The notes below the pieces were generated by a model. That model was not told the origin of the DNA and made no database searches. It saw only the letters and a program-made list of their open reading frames with translations. Position numbers and translations under genes: made by a program. From Desulfobulbaceae bacterium (GTDB lineage Bacteria; Desulfobacterota; Desulfobulbia; Desulfobulbales; SURF-16), in the NCBI GenBank assembly GCA_020444175.1, contig JAHLLM010000037.1, positions 1 through 57,740 of the forward strand: a DNA stretch of 57,740 nucleotides. The letters run 5' to 3'. This document shows, one piece after another, positions 25,616 through 33,879 of this stretch (position 1 is the first letter of the stretch; each line of letters begins with the position of its first letter).

Positions 25616-26979
25616 AAGCAGCAAAAACATCCTTTGCCTGCGGTAACTGTGGTGCAATTTTTCGCAAATGGGCGGGCCAATGTCCGGAGTGCCGGGAATG
25701 GAATTCAATCCATGAGCAGGAGACGCCTCCAGTATCTCCATCCACGGGCTACAGCGGCACCCTTTCCACCGTACAACACATCTCACAAGTAACTCTTTCT
25801 GATTCACCACGAATAAAGACCGGCATGACGGAGCTTGACAGGGTGCTCGGAGGCGGACTTGTCCGCGGTTCCGTTGTCCTTGTCGGAGGCGATCCCGGAA
25901 TCGGGAAAAGCACATGTCTCCTGCAAGTCTCCTGTCAACTCAGCGATAAAAACAAGGTTCTTTATGTTACTGGAGAGGAATCTCCGCAACAAATTGCCAT
26001 GCGCGCCAAGCGGCTTCGTCTGCCAGATCGTCATCTTCTGCTTATGGCTGAAACCCAGGTGGAAAATATCTGCGCTACCGCTTCAGTGGAACAACCCCAA
26101 ATTATGGTCATTGATTCTATACAGACCATGCAGACCGCTTCAACATCTTCAGCGCCGGGCAGTGTTTCTCAGGTGAGGGAATCAGCAGCCCAGCTCACCC
26201 AATTTGCCAAACTCAATAATATTGCCATTTTCCTTGTCGGGCACGTGACAAAGACAGGAGATATTGCCGGGCCCAGGGTACTGGAACACATTATCGACGT
26301 GGTCTGCTACTTTGAAGGCAACAACGACAGCAGATACAGGGTAATGCGTGCTGTAAAAAATCGCTACGGAGCAGTTAACGAACTGGGTGTTTTTGCCATG
26401 ACCGACTCGGGCCTTAAGGAAATCCATAATCCTTCGGCGATATTTCTGAACCGCTACGGCAAGCCCATGCCCGGCAGCGCGGTGATGGCAATCTGGGAGG
26501 GAAGTCGCCCGCTGCTTGTAGAAATCCAGTCTCTTGTGGACACAAGTCATTCAGAAAATTCCCGCCGGGTAACCGTTGGCATCGACCAAAACAGACTGAT
26601 CATGCTCCTTGCCATCCTGCACCGTCATGGAGGGATAGTCAGTTACAACCAGGATGTTTTTATCAATGTTGCCGGCGGGGTAAAAGTGAGCGAAACCAGC
26701 GCGGATCTAGCCCTTGCCCTTTCCATCATCTCAAGCCTGGAAGACAAACCGCTGCCTGCCGATCTGATCACCTTTGGAGAACTGGGCCTTGCCGGAGAAA
26801 TACGACCTGTCCCCAATGGTCAGGAACGTTTGAAAGAGGCTGTTAAGCATGGGTTTAAAAAGGCCATCATTCCCAAGGCCAATGCCCCGCTGGAAAAAAT
26901 TGACGGCCTTTCGGTTTTTCCTGCTGAAAAACTGACTGACGCTCTTGAAGTCTTTTACCAATTCCCCGCAGCACAATAA
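25612..26979 (+). CDS. radA: DNA repair protein RadA
   Basis: A 455-residue RecA-related branch-migration ATPase. It has the N-terminal zinc finger CGNCGAIFRKWAGQCPEC, Walker A GGDPGIGKST, the RadA K-N-R-Y-G/F motif (KNRYGAVNELGVF) and a Lon-like C-terminal domain (about 290-450, VNVAGGVKVSETSADLALAL with the S/N positions of Lon degenerate). RadA stimulates strand exchange and recombination intermediate processing. It is coupled with the preceding 88-residue protein gene by an ATGA overlap. Confidence 0.96.
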   Translation: MKAAKTSFACGNCGAIFRKWAGQCPECREWNSIHEQETPPVSPSTGYSGTLSTVQHISQVTLSDSPRIKTGMTELDRVLGGGLVRGSVVLVGGDPGIGKSTCLLQVSCQLSDKNKVLYVTGEESPQQIAMRAKRLRLPDRHLLLMAETQVENICATASVEQPQIMVIDSIQTMQTASTSSAPGSVSQVRESAAQLTQFAKLNNIAIFLVGHVTKTGDIAGPRVLEHIIDVVCYFEGNNDSRYRVMRAVKNRYGAVNELGVFAMTDSGLKEIHNPSAIFLNRYGKPMPGSAVMAIWEGSRPLLVEIQSLVDTSHSENSRRVTVGIDQNRLIMLLAILHRHGGIVSYNQDVFINVAGGVKVSETSADLALALSIISSLEDKPLPADLITFGELGLAGEIRPVPNGQERLKEAVKHGFKKAIIPKANAPLEKIDGLSVFPAEKLTDALEVFYQFPAAQ

Positions 26980-27024
26980 TTTCCCTTACATTCCAACGAA
27001 TTCTCTCTTTAAGCACATCTACCG

Positions 27025-27055
27025 TTGACATGAAAATTCCGAAATGGTAAATAAT
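27025..27055 (+). promoter_or_regulatory. Sigma-70-type promoter of the tRNA-Ser pair
   Basis: TTGACA at 27025-27030 with an AT-rich -10 region (TAAATAATG, 27048-27056; best match AATAAT at 27050-27055) lies 15 bases before the first tRNA. Confidence 0.55.
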
Positions 27056-27069
27056 GGAGCACAGATTGC

Positions 27070-27155
27070 GGAGGAATGGCCGAGTGGTTGAAGGCGGCGG
27101 TCTTGAAAACCGTTGAACGAAAGTTCCGTGGGTTCGAATCCTACTTCCTCCGCCA
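27070..27155 (+). tRNA. tRNA-Ser (TGA)
   Basis: Acceptor stem GGAGGAA / TTCCTCC, discriminator G, encoded CCA, a D-arm, anticodon loop CTTGAAA with anticodon TGA, a long variable arm (GTTGAACGAAAGTTC region) and T-loop GGTTCGAATCC. The long variable arm is the class II serine type. Confidence 0.97.
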
Positions 27156-27171
27156 TTTTATTGTAAAAAAC

Positions 27172-27261
27172 GGAGAGATGACCGAGAGGCCGATGGTGCT
27201 CGCCTGCTAAGCGAGTGTGGGGGAGACTCCACCGAGGGTTCGAATCCCTCTCTCTCCGCCA
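27172..27261 (+). tRNA. tRNA-Ser (GCT)
   Basis: Acceptor stem GGAGAGA / TCTCTCC, discriminator G, encoded CCA, anticodon loop CTGCTAA with anticodon GCT, and the long serine variable arm. It is 16 bases after tRNA-Ser(TGA), so the two are surely co-transcribed. Confidence 0.97.
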
Positions 27262-27267
27262 CTTTAG

Positions 27268-27294
27268 GAGCTCATTCCATGAGCTCTTTTTTTT
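27268..27294 (+). terminator. Rho-independent terminator of the tRNA-Ser operon
   Basis: GAGCTCA (27268-27274) pairs with TGAGCTC (27280-27286) around TTCCA, followed by eight T. It lies 6 bases after the second tRNA. Confidence 0.95.
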
Positions 27295-27566
27295 GGATCA
27301 TACCCTTCAGCGTACCCTTTTTATTTTTCCCTGCTTTTTTTCACAACACCAAAGAAAATAATAATCGAGTATTGCTTCTGGACGGAACTGTCGGAGTTGT
27401 GATTCCCCTGCCCGCTGTCAGCCGACGGCTAAGTATCCAATGACTGCAGGCAGGGTAATATGGGCAGGGAAAAAAGGATCTCTTTGCCCTCTTTTTCCTG
27501 TCTTCCCTCATCACCCTGCAGACAGCAGCCATGTCGGGCAAACAAAAAAACAGGTCATGACTCAGT
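27295..27566. other. Non-coding gap after the tRNA genes
   Basis: No supported gene; small frames here lack ribosome binding sites and resemblance to known proteins. No duplicated tRNA 3' end is seen, so there is no evidence of an integrated element using these tRNAs. Confidence 0.4.
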
Positions 27567-27938
27567 CTATTTGGCCTGATTATCACGAGGTGGCGACGAT
27601 TCAGCACCCAATGGCCTATTGAAGGTGTAATTTCCTGGGGTTACTATTAATGACCCTGCCGCTCGATTTACGCTTTTGGAAGGGATCGTGAAAGGCAAAG
27701 AACAAAAAAACAGTACAACTCCTCCAAGAGTAGCAACTGCACCAATCGGTCTGTAAACAAGAAGATCAACCACTGCAGCAATACTATTTGGACCATCTTC
27801 AATCCTGTCAACGGTTTGAGATTTCTCAACGCCTTCTGGTGTATTGCCGGCTCCAGCACTCGCTGCCATCACAGGGGAATATGTAAGTAAAAAGGTCAAA
27901 GAAACAACAAAGGCAATGCATTTTTTGAAATTATTCAT
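27567..27938 (-). CDS. Small exported protein with a hydrophobic central segment
   Basis: A 123-residue protein: a signal peptide (MNNFKKCIAFVVSLTFLLTY, cleavage near VMAASA), then a polar region, a hydrophobic segment (about 65-88, RPIGAVATLGGVVLFFCSLP) and a tail with the pattern ...LIVTPGNYTFNRPLG. This tail and the R-P-x-G-x-x-x-T-x-x-G segment recur in a family of uncharacterised envelope proteins of deltaproteobacteria. ATG 27938 was chosen because AAGGAG lies immediately before it; an upstream ATG at 27956 is less likely. Function unknown. Confidence 0.72.
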   Translation of the reverse strand: MNNFKKCIAFVVSLTFLLTYSPVMAASAGAGNTPEGVEKSQTVDRIEDGPNSIAAVVDLLVYRPIGAVATLGGVVLFFCSLPFTIPSKSVNRAAGSLIVTPGNYTFNRPLGAESSPPRDNQAK

Positions 27939-28688
27939 GTTTTTCTCCTTGGCCAAATGGTCATTTAATTCATGGTAAACCTGACTTTAAAAGCTTATAT
28001 TTATTTCTAAAACTTTGTCAACGTTTCTACAGAGAATTTTCACATGGACCAAAAGGGCCACATGGCGGTGACCATCATATTCTAGCAGGCTGTTGAAAAA
28101 CTACTGCGCTCGAAGTCTCACTTTGTTCGCTATCTGCTGATACTGCGTCAAAATTCGGCTCAAAATGCTCATTTACTCCATGTAAACTGTGCTTTTTCGC
28201 CTCATTTTTACCCTAAAGGGCATAAATCCTTGTCTCCGCTACGCTCGCTACATTTTTCGACAGCCTGCTAGAGGCTAACACAAATCATTGTAATCATATC
28301 AAGAAGATGAACGAGCATCTCGTTAATCTCACCCTGGCTCTTTTTTACGACATCCAAGTGCTCAAGTCGAGGAAGATCAAAAAAATTTCATGCCGAGCTT
28401 GCTTATTCTGAGCATTTCAGAAGCAACTGTCTTTCACTCCGGAAGCAGGGAGGAATTTCCCCGCGCTTGAGAAACTTCCATGACAGTGCATCATGATTTC
28501 CCCATGAACAATGCCGCATTAGTACGCACTTTACCGACACCTAACTTTCTACAGCATGAAAACCTCCTCAGATATCCAAAAGAAATACTTTAACAACCTT
28601 TCCGCCATTGACTTCCAAAATAAAAAAGCTGATACTGTTTTTTGATCAAAATACATCCCAAAACTAAACCCTCAGAAACCTAACAAAA
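27939..28688. other. Large intergenic region with one MITE, otherwise non-coding
   Basis: 750 bases without a supported gene apart from the 192-bp element at 28081-28272. The remainder after the element is moderately AT-rich; it includes AACGAG-CAT-CTCGTT at about 28312. It may contain the promoter for the diguanylate cyclase gene. Confidence 0.4.
28081..28272. mobile_element. MITE-like element, 192 bp, with 20-bp terminal inverted repeats
   Basis: TCTAGCAGGCTGTTGAAAAA at the left end and the reverse complement of TCTAGCAGGCTGTCGAAAAA at the right end (one mismatch) bound a 192-bp insert with no coding capacity. CAGGCTGTTGAAAAA-type ends are known on non-autonomous elements in many proteobacteria. 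The inside contains a segment TTTTTACCCTAAAGGGCATA shared in part with the dispersed repeats at 41.2 and 50.1 kb. No obvious target duplication is visible. Confidence 0.8.
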
Positions 28689-30368
28689 ATGACTCCTCAA
28701 ATATTGGTTGTGGATAATAACCCTGTCTTTTTAAAATTAATGACAAATTTTTTAAAAAAAGAAGGTTATGAGGTTTTAACGGCTTCAAATGGACTCCACG
28801 CACTTGATATTCTCGAAAAAACAAAACCAGATATTATATTTGTTGATTTAGTCATGCCCACTATAACGGGCAGTAAAATATGCCAAATAATACGAAGCAA
28901 GCCGGAGTTTGACGATGTCATTTTGATTGTTTTATCAGCAACGACCCTTGAAGATGAGGAGGAAATTCTATTTTCGTGTAATGCTGACGCCTATATAGCC
29001 AAAGGACCTTTCAAAGAATTATCTAAAAACATATCGCAATTTATTGAAAATTTTGAAAAGAAGGAAAAAGATACTCCACAGAATAAAATTATAGGGACCG
29101 AGGGAATCTACAAAAGGCAAGTAACGAAAGAACTATTATGCCTGTTACGGCACCGTGATTTTGTATTAGAAAACATGAATGATGGAGTAATTGAATTTAC
29201 AACAAAAAATAAAATCATATATATAAACAAAAGCGCCCTTTCTATGCTGGATATTAAGGAAGAAAATGTCCTCGGAAAGAGCTTCATTGATTTGCTGCCC
29301 ACGGAACTTCCTAAAAATATTGAGAAAATACTGTCAAGAAATAGAGATGGCTGTTTAGATGAGACAATAAAAACATATGTAAACAATAAATATATTACCA
29401 TTGGGCTCATATCTATTTTCGTCGATGAGCACAAATCATATGTTGCGATATTGAAAGATATTACAGAACAAACCATTTCTAAAAATGCCTTAATAGACAG
29501 CGAGAAACAATATAGAGACCTCGTTGAAAATTCATCTGATATCATTCAAAGCATTTCTACTGATGGAAAAATAATTTATGCCAATAATGCCTGGCGAAAG
29601 GCTTTAGGATACAGCGTAAAGGAGACAGGGGAACTCAATATTGCGGAAATAATTCACCCAGACTGCTTTCAGCACTGCATGGATAAATTCAGGCGAATTA
29701 TGTCCGGAGAAGAAATTAGCCACATTGAGGCCGTATTTCTTTCGAAAGACAAGAAAAAAATTACCCTTGAAGGAAATGTAAACTGTAAGTTTGTTGACGG
29801 CAAACCAACTTCTACCAGAGGCATTTTCCGTGACATAACCGAGAGGAAAGAACTGGAACAAAAGCTTCAAAAATTATCAATTACTGATGAGATGACAGGC
29901 CTTCTCAACAGGCGTGGTTTTTTTGAATTTGTCACAAAACAATTTGAAATTGCGGATAGAAATAAAACGAAATTATTTATATTTTTTGCTGACCTTGATG
30001 CTCTGAAGTGGATCAATGATAATCTGGGGCATAATGTTGGGGATCAAGTTATAATTGATGTTGCAAATATTTTAAGGGAAACATTTAGAAAATCAGACAT
30101 AATAGGGCGTCTTGGAGGAGATGAATTTGCAGTTCTCCAAACAGATCAAGGTGAAAATAATCTAAAAAAATTAATGTTTGATCGCTTAGAGAACAATATC
30201 GAGATGTTTAATAATAGCTCAGAACATACCTTTAAAATATCATTGAGTGTTGGAATTACTCAATATGACCCCAACGCCCCCTGTTCCCTCGAAGATCTTC
30301 TCAAAGAAGCCGATGCCTTGATGTATCAACACAAAAACAGAAAAAAAATGAAGCAAAATTTGACGTAA
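28689..30368 (+). CDS. Response-regulator diguanylate cyclase (REC-PAS-PAS-GGDEF)
   Basis: A 559-residue cytoplasmic protein. The receiver domain (about 1-120) keeps the phospho-acceptor Asp in FVDLVMP and the Lys in IAKGP. PAS domains are at about 155-255 and 270-395 (LVENSSDIIQSIS, ending ITERKELEQKL). The GGDEF domain (about 400-555) has the intact G-G-D-E-F active site and an R-x-x-D inhibitory site five residues before it (FRKSDIIGRLGGDEF), so it should make c-di-GMP with product inhibition. It is visibly AT-rich compared with its neighbours, stands alone after a 750-base gap with a MITE and is possibly acquired. No partner kinase gene is adjacent. Confidence 0.93.
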   Translation: MTPQILVVDNNPVFLKLMTNFLKKEGYEVLTASNGLHALDILEKTKPDIIFVDLVMPTITGSKICQIIRSKPEFDDVILIVLSATTLEDEEEILFSCNADAYIAKGPFKELSKNISQFIENFEKKEKDTPQNKIIGTEGIYKRQVTKELLCLLRHRDFVLENMNDGVIEFTTKNKIIYINKSALSMLDIKEENVLGKSFIDLLPTELPKNIEKILSRNRDGCLDETIKTYVNNKYITIGLISIFVDEHKSYVAILKDITEQTISKNALIDSEKQYRDLVENSSDIIQSISTDGKIIYANNAWRKALGYSVKETGELNIAEIIHPDCFQHCMDKFRRIMSGEEISHIEAVFLSKDKKKITLEGNVNCKFVDGKPTSTRGIFRDITERKELEQKLQKLSITDEMTGLLNRRGFFEFVTKQFEIADRNKTKLFIFFADLDALKWINDNLGHNVGDQVIIDVANILRETFRKSDIIGRLGGDEFAVLQTDQGENNLKKLMFDRLENNIEMFNNSSEHTFKISLSVGITQYDPNAPCSLEDLLKEADALMYQHKNRKKMKQNLT

Positions 30369-30473
30369 CAGGCTTTGAAAAAAGTATCTCCAGGCATCCC
30401 CTTTTTTGTATTTTAGTCGCTTGATTTCCAAAAAAATGGAATTTCTCTTTTTTACCCTTTCTCTGGATGCGCC

Positions 30474-31805
30474 ATGAACTACCTGCAGGAAGTCAGAAAC
30501 CAGTACGAAAATTATCCTTACCCTTACCGTAACCCGGAAGAAGAAAAGCAGCGACTCCTTGCCACCCAGGACGGATATCTGGAAAAGATCAATCATTTCT
30601 GTTTCCAAGGCAAACAAAGCTTTAATAACTTTCGCGTACTTGTTGCCGGAGGAGGCACAGGGAGCGCTGCAATCTTCCTGGCCGAGCAGTTACGCTATCG
30701 AAAAAACTCCGAAGTCGTCTATCTTGATATCAGTAAACAAAGCATGGAAGTAGCCAGAAAGCGGGCCGAAATCCGTGGGCTTGACAACATTACCTGGCTG
30801 CATCACTCTATTCTTGACCTCCCCCACCTTGACCTCGCCCCCTTTGACTACATCAACTGTGTCGGTGTTTTGCATCATCTTGAAGACTACCACAAAGGCC
30901 TGAAAGCTCTTGACTCAGTTTTGTCTCCCAAAGGCTGCATGGGGATCATGGTCTACGGCAAGCACGCCAGAGCCCCGATTTACCAGATGCAGGAACTCAT
31001 GAGACTGGTAAATGAAGATGAACCTGACATGCAGGCCAGGGTGGAGAACACAAAAAATATCATCAACTCTCTGCCTCCCTCAAATTTTTTCAAACAGCGG
31101 GAAAAGGAGTGGATGAGCGAAGTAGAGGAATATGGCGACATCGGTATCTACGATCTCTTCCTTCACTCGCGGGATCACGGCTTTGATGTTCTTGAACTGT
31201 ATGAATGGGTGGGAAATTGCGGTCTTAATATTGTGCAGTTCATCGGACCCATGTTTGAAAGTAAAATTGGCTATGAGCCGAAAACATTTATCGCAAGTCC
31301 TGCTGTGCTGCAGAAAATTTATCGCCTCCCCAAACCAAAACAACAGGCCATTGCCGAACTTCTTTCCGGACTCATCCAGCGCCACAGCTTCTATCTTTCC
31401 CGTAGCAGGAACACGACGGCGAGTATTGAGAACCTGGACAACGTCCCTTTTTTCTTCCAATCCCCGCCCCATGGGCTGTCCGAAGAAATTAAACGCAACA
31501 GGGGAGGAAAAATTTCCCTGAAAAGCCCGGACCAGATAGCAGTGCAATTTCAGCCGACACGATTCACGGCCTCCATATTTCAGAACCTTGATGGCAAGAG
31601 AAGCCTTAAAGAGATTTTCAACAAAATCAGAAAAGAGCTTCATGCACCCGCACTCAGCCACAGTGAACTTCTTGACGATTTCCAAAAAACCTACACAATA
31701 TTTAATGATATCAGCTGGATGCTCCTGAGGCACCATTCTGTTCCCCAGTTTTTGCCAGCCAGTCAATTACAGGAGAGGGTCAATCAGAAATATAAGAATG
31801 ACTGA
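30474..31805 (+). CDS. Class I SAM-dependent methyltransferase with extra C-terminal region
   Basis: A 443-residue protein. An N-terminal motif Q-Y-E-x-Y-P-Y-P (residues about 10-17) and the SAM-binding site VLVAGGGTGSAAIFLAEQL are followed by VYLDIS, LDNITWLHHSI and GVLHHLEDY, the pattern of the class I methyltransferases that modify small molecules or cofactors. The remaining 200 residues (from about 220) contain no clear enzyme motif and may bind the substrate; a similar Q-Y-x-x-Y-P-Y-P head is found in methyltransferases of unassigned function. No operon partner is visible. The repeat at 31811 follows directly. Confidence 0.78.
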   Translation: MNYLQEVRNQYENYPYPYRNPEEEKQRLLATQDGYLEKINHFCFQGKQSFNNFRVLVAGGGTGSAAIFLAEQLRYRKNSEVVYLDISKQSMEVARKRAEIRGLDNITWLHHSILDLPHLDLAPFDYINCVGVLHHLEDYHKGLKALDSVLSPKGCMGIMVYGKHARAPIYQMQELMRLVNEDEPDMQARVENTKNIINSLPPSNFFKQREKEWMSEVEEYGDIGIYDLFLHSRDHGFDVLELYEWVGNCGLNIVQFIGPMFESKIGYEPKTFIASPAVLQKIYRLPKPKQQAIAELLSGLIQRHSFYLSRSRNTTASIENLDNVPFFFQSPPHGLSEEIKRNRGGKISLKSPDQIAVQFQPTRFTASIFQNLDGKRSLKEIFNKIRKELHAPALSHSELLDDFQKTYTIFNDISWMLLRHHSVPQFLPASQLQERVNQKYKND

Positions 31806-31810
31806 AAATC

Positions 31811-31880
31811 TACCGCCACCGAAACGCGTGTATCTGTTGCTATTGCCTTGACAGATGGTCAGCTTCGGGCTTTTTTTTCC
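31811..31880 (+). repeat. Dispersed repeat of the GGCGGATGGTCAGCTT family, copy D
   Basis: CCGCCACCGA...GTTGCTATTGCCTTGACAGATGGTCAGCTT followed by a T-run (positions 31811-31880; only short parts quoted) aligns with the copies at 50.1 kb and, inverted, at 41.2 and 11.7 kb. It sits directly after the methyltransferase gene and partly in front of the SH3 gene stop. Confidence 0.6.
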
Positions 31881-31894
31881 CACAGGAACTTCTA

Positions 31895-32332
31895 TCACCA
31901 GCCCCACAGCAGACTTCTCAAGATCCAGCCGGTTATATTTTCTTCTTCGTGCTTTACTTTTACCCAGTTGCCTTCTTTGTCAAGGGTCCGGAAAACCACG
32001 CCCTTCTGGGCCTGACGGATTATCTTGAATTTTTTCCCAGGCCCGCTCCGAATATTGACAACCTTTTTCTTGACGACCAGATGGGCTTCCCGGTTCACGA
32101 CTCTGCTGTGAACCCAACCCGTATCATTCTCAAAATCAGTAACCTTAAGCCAATCGCCCTTGGTTGCAATGATCTTCAATGGATACCCCTGCCCTAACTC
32201 CCAGAGCACTGCATAATCAGGACCTGGCCCGGAACGCATACTCACCAGCTCTCCGGAAACACTGACCATCTTTGCCTGGGCTACTGCAGCAAAAAAGAAC
32301 AGAATGACAAATGTCAGAAAATATTTTTTCAT
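31895..32332 (-). CDS. Secreted bacterial SH3-domain protein
   Basis: A 145-residue protein with a signal peptide (MKKYFLTFVILFFFAAVAQA) and two bacterial SH3 domains with the typical V-x-M/I-R-S-G-P-G turn (about 25-75 and 85-140: VSMRSGPGPDYAVLW and VVNIRSGPGKKFKI), each ending in G-W. Such proteins bind peptidoglycan or act as small periplasmic adaptors. ATG 32332, preceded by GGAGAGAGAA, was chosen over a non-ATG start further up. The neighbour downstream in transcription order is the repeat at 31.8 kb; upstream is the NapH-like gene 55 bases away. Confidence 0.87.
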   Translation of the reverse strand: MKKYFLTFVILFFFAAVAQAKMVSVSGELVSMRSGPGPDYAVLWELGQGYPLKIIATKGDWLKVTDFENDTGWVHSRVVNREAHLVVKKKVVNIRSGPGKKFKIIRQAQKGVVFRTLDKEGNWVKVKHEEENITGWILRSLLWGW

Positions 32333-32387
32333 TTCTCTCTCCACAACACAGGATTGAGGCACGAACAAGGCCACAGGCCTTATTACA

Positions 32388-33284
32388 TTACACCTCCTTA
32401 CTTACGGCAGGCTTTCTGATATCTCCTGCCCGCAGGGGAATTCCGCCCACGCTAAGTGAAATTGCATCAAATTTACAGGCCTGATTCATACAGGCCATAC
32501 ACGAAATACATTCCGCGTCATCGGGGGATTCGTTGAATTTGACCCCCATGGGACATACATGGTGACAGGCTTTACACTGGGTACATTTCTGCAGATCGAG
32601 CTCCAACTTCACAAGCTTCACACGACTGAACAGAGCATAAAAGGCCCCCAAAGGACAGGCTACCCGGCAGAAAGGCCGACTGGCCATAACGCTCCAGCCG
32701 ATAAAGGCTATCAAGATGACAAGCTTATTGTAAAAGAGGATGCCAATAGTGCTCCTGAGGCCGGGCTGCATAATCGGCAGAGGAATTCCAGCCTCCAAGG
32801 TTCCTGCGGGGCAAAGAAATTTGCAAAACCAGGGAGACCCCATTCCAAACTCATTTACAACGAAAAGGGGCAAAAGAACAACCATGAACGCAAGAATGGC
32901 GTATTTCAGGAATCGAAGAATTCTCGGCACTCCAAACTTCCTTGAAGGAATTTTATAGAGCATCTCCTGAAAAAAACCAAAAGGACAGGCCCATCCACAT
33001 ACCATTCTGCCCAGAAAACTGCCCACAACGCCGATACAACCCACCACATACCATCCAAGGAAGTACTGGGCATTCTCCAGATTGAACCGCATGGTCAACA
33101 TCAGTTGCTGAAGAGCTCCAATGGGACAATACGTGGTGGAAGCGGGACACGAATAACAATTCAGTCCCGGCGAACAGACAACCTTCAAAGGCCCCTGGTA
33201 AATTGTCCTGGTAAAGGGAAATCCCCAATAACCGTTAGTCAAAAATGCAATAACAATCTGGACCCACTTTCTTCCCAGTTCCAT
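32388..33284 (-). CDS. NapH/MauN-type membrane 4Fe-4S protein
   Basis: A 298-residue integral membrane protein with about five transmembrane segments and 4Fe-4S sites. The polyferredoxin-like CGWACPFG and FCRVACPLGAFY motifs (NapH/NosR type) lie between membrane helices, and the C-terminal 75 residues contain two ferredoxin clusters: CTQCKACHHVCP and CISCMACMNQACKF. A Cys pair near the N terminus (LNCYSCPASTTYC) is an extra. It probably passes electrons across the membrane. It is one base after the CxxC peptide gene (TGA CATG) and thus in an operon with it and the MTH1187-type gene. Confidence 0.88.
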   Translation of the reverse strand: MELGRKWVQIVIAFLTNGYWGFPFTRTIYQGPLKVVCSPGLNCYSCPASTTYCPIGALQQLMLTMRFNLENAQYFLGWYVVGCIGVVGSFLGRMVCGWACPFGFFQEMLYKIPSRKFGVPRILRFLKYAILAFMVVLLPLFVVNEFGMGSPWFCKFLCPAGTLEAGIPLPIMQPGLRSTIGILFYNKLVILIAFIGWSVMASRPFCRVACPLGAFYALFSRVKLVKLELDLQKCTQCKACHHVCPMGVKFNESPDDAECISCMACMNQACKFDAISLSVGGIPLRAGDIRKPAVSKEV

Positions 33285-33285
33285 G

Positions 33286-33438
33286 TCAACCTATGCCGAT
33301 GCAGCTCAAACAAATCTGCCATGATTGTTCAAGAACGCGCGAGGGCTCTCCACTGATCACCCCGGCAAGAAACAGAAAAAGAAAAAAACCAAGGACAATA
33401 AAAGGCGCCTTGCGCATGCGCTGTTTCTTTTTTTTCAT
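33286..33438 (-). CDS. 50-residue membrane peptide ending in CxxC-IGIG (CD1871A-like)
   Basis: This short gene (minus strand 33438 to 33286) encodes a very basic N terminus (MKKKKQRMRK), one hydrophobic helix (about 11-30) and the tail QICLSCIGIG. The ATG is preceded by AAGGAGG and overlaps the end of the MTH1187-type gene in ATGA; the stop is one base before the NapH-like start codon. The final C-x-x-C-I-G-I-G motif resembles the CD1871A family of small CxxC proteins described in clostridia and other anaerobes. The two cysteines may bind a metal or act in redox with the ferredoxin protein. The short length makes it easy to miss. Confidence 0.78.
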   Translation of the reverse strand: MKKKKQRMRKAPFIVLGFFLFLFLAGVISGEPSRVLEQSWQICLSCIGIG

Positions 33439-33755
33439 GTTTCCTCCTTTTCAGACAACTTCAGTCTGCTCTGAACCGCATCAATTTTATCCCCGATTTG
33501 AATGTCTTTATCCCTGCGGTCATCAATCACCATCTGAGTTACAACCCGCTGGGCGCCCTTCAGAAAAGGCAGTTCATAAATCCTGGACACAACGCCGAGG
33601 AGCTCCTGCGCCTCTCCCTCGATAAGGGTTCCCATGTCATTAAGCTGAAAGCGTATATTTTCTTTTTCAAGTGCCTTTTGGACATCCGCAACATACTCGC
33701 CAACACTTGGATTCCCGGTTCCCAAAGGGATTACCGTCAACTGCAAAAGCGCCAC
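33435..33755 (-). CDS. MTH1187 family thiamine-binding protein
   Basis: A 106-residue cytosolic protein with a ferredoxin-like (ACT-like) fold. The N terminus LLQLTVIPLGTG and the NDMGTLIEGE segment are characteristic of the MTH1187/YkoF family, which binds thiamine or pyrimidine compounds. It opens the minus-strand operon with the CxxC peptide and NapH-like genes; the link between thiamine binding and membrane electron transfer is not explained by known pathways. The stop overlaps the following ATG by one ATGA tetramer. Confidence 0.85.
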   Translation of the reverse strand: MALLQLTVIPLGTGNPSVGEYVADVQKALEKENIRFQLNDMGTLIEGEAQELLGVVSRIYELPFLKGAQRVVTQMVIDDRRDKDIQIGDKIDAVQSRLKLSEKEET

Positions 33756-33879
33756 ATCGGACTCCTTTTTTGTTCATTTTCAGGTGTAATATCTCTTTTG
33801 GTGAACCGCGTGAAGAAAGAAAAAGACTCCCTCGCTCAACGGGAACAAGACAAAAAGCATTCAGACACAATTGATCGAA

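Noticed and set aside
27172-27294. tRNA-Ser genes as integration site of a mobile island
   Set aside because: No integrase gene and no repeated tRNA 3' end downstream in the window.
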